Source: Bacteroidales bacterium UBA1458 (lineage in GTDB: Bacteria; Bacteroidota; Bacteroidia; Bacteroidales; VadinHA17). Taken from it: a DNA stretch of 39,989 nt. The translations under genes and the position numbers were made by a program. This document shows positions 39,870-39,989 of the stretch, in pieces. A model generated the notes under the pieces. The model searched no databases, was not told the origin of the DNA, and worked only from the letters and a program-made list of their open reading frames with translations. Where the stretch lies: contig DCSU01000143.1 of the NCBI GenBank assembly GCA_002325785.1, positions 7,738 to 47,726 of the forward strand, given 5' to 3'. Every line of letters starts with the position of its first letter. The first letter of the stretch is position 1.

Positions 39870-39989
39870 GGCAGCGAGCCTACCCGCAATAATTTTTCTT
39901 CTTGCATTCCGTCCGCAATGTACGGCGGCCCAGCAGGCCGGACCGATACTTTTTCATGGTGTAATACTCGATGCCGAAACACGCCAGCC
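39808..39989 (+). CDS. Start of a secreted carboxypeptidase-regulatory-domain-like protein (3' end cut by window edge)
   Basis: A frame open to the window end begins at ATG 39808, overlapping the nitroreductase stop by 62 nt; a TTG at 39844 is an alternative start. The 60 visible residues hold a basic start, a hydrophobic core (SLPAIIFLLAF) and a likely signal-peptidase region ending near CTAAQQ. The mature part opens with ILFHGVILDAETRQ, which resembles the first strand of carboxypeptidase-regulatory-like domains (GxVxDAETxxPL) common at the N-terminus of Bacteroidota surface and TonB-linked proteins. The product cannot be named further. Reality of the gene depends on sequence beyond the window. 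Confidence 0.5.
   Translation, partial: MKSVFITFLRGHLTRLSFAGKAASLPAIIFLLAFRPQCTAAQQAGPILFHGVILDAETRQ

Overview
The window looks like chromosomal DNA from a member of the Bacteroidota, probably a Bacteroidales-type anaerobe. Lineage markers are gldD/gldE beside ssb, paired OmpH/Skp genes behind bamA, a sigma/anti-sigma pair typical of the phylum, TTG/GTG starts with weak Shine-Dalgarno signals, and several copies of the Bacteroidota -7 promoter box TAnnTTTG. That box fixes only six bases, so a single copy is weak evidence; I list only copies lying just upstream of a start codon or terminator-bounded transcript. No tRNA, rRNA, CRISPR array, transposase or phage gene was recognised.

Layout. 1-2976 (minus): ssb, gldE, gldD and a cut-off phosphopantetheinyl transferase. 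3249-5295 (plus): HU-family protein, a 30-residue mS38/bS22-like protein and RNase G, closed by a bidirectional terminator. 5389-7541 (minus): ECF sigma factor, anti-sigma-like membrane protein and an exported repeat protein. 7542-7910: no protein gene, but a promoter and strong terminator frame a possible ~127-nt small RNA. 7911-9113 (plus): lipoprotein dipeptidase. A 31-bp perfect inverted repeat of 7-bp units follows and supplies the stop codons of both convergent neighbours. 9310-12549 (minus): acyltransferase, SDR and VOC genes. 12717-15351 (minus): prs, rplY, pth and an S4-domain protein. 15413-18475 (minus): Dabb protein, manA, lipoprotein, hotdog thioesterase and engB. 18516-19124: uridine kinase. 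19223-19942 (minus): pdxJ.

20023-28346 (plus) is a cell-envelope block: CBS protein, nadK, two outer-membrane-type proteins, uppS, bamA, two OmpH/Skp chaperones and murI. 28588-31456 carries korA-korB, the ferredoxin-linked 2-oxoacid oxidoreductase. Next is a 1152-residue protein joining a GAF-like sensor, receiver-like domains and a PEP-synthase-type ATP-grasp. 34990-36957 (minus): queD, folE, fabD. 37042-39869 (plus): mqnB and mqnD of the futalosine menaquinone route, an Fe-type superoxide dismutase and a nitroreductase. A secreted protein begins at the right edge.

Together these are mostly housekeeping genes of an anaerobic or microaerophilic Gram-negative bacterium with menaquinone respiration, ferredoxin-dependent oxoacid metabolism and oxidative-stress defence. 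The least explained items are the 1152-residue sensor/ATP-grasp protein, the stop-codon-carrying inverted repeat, the candidate small RNA and the palindrome upstream of korA.
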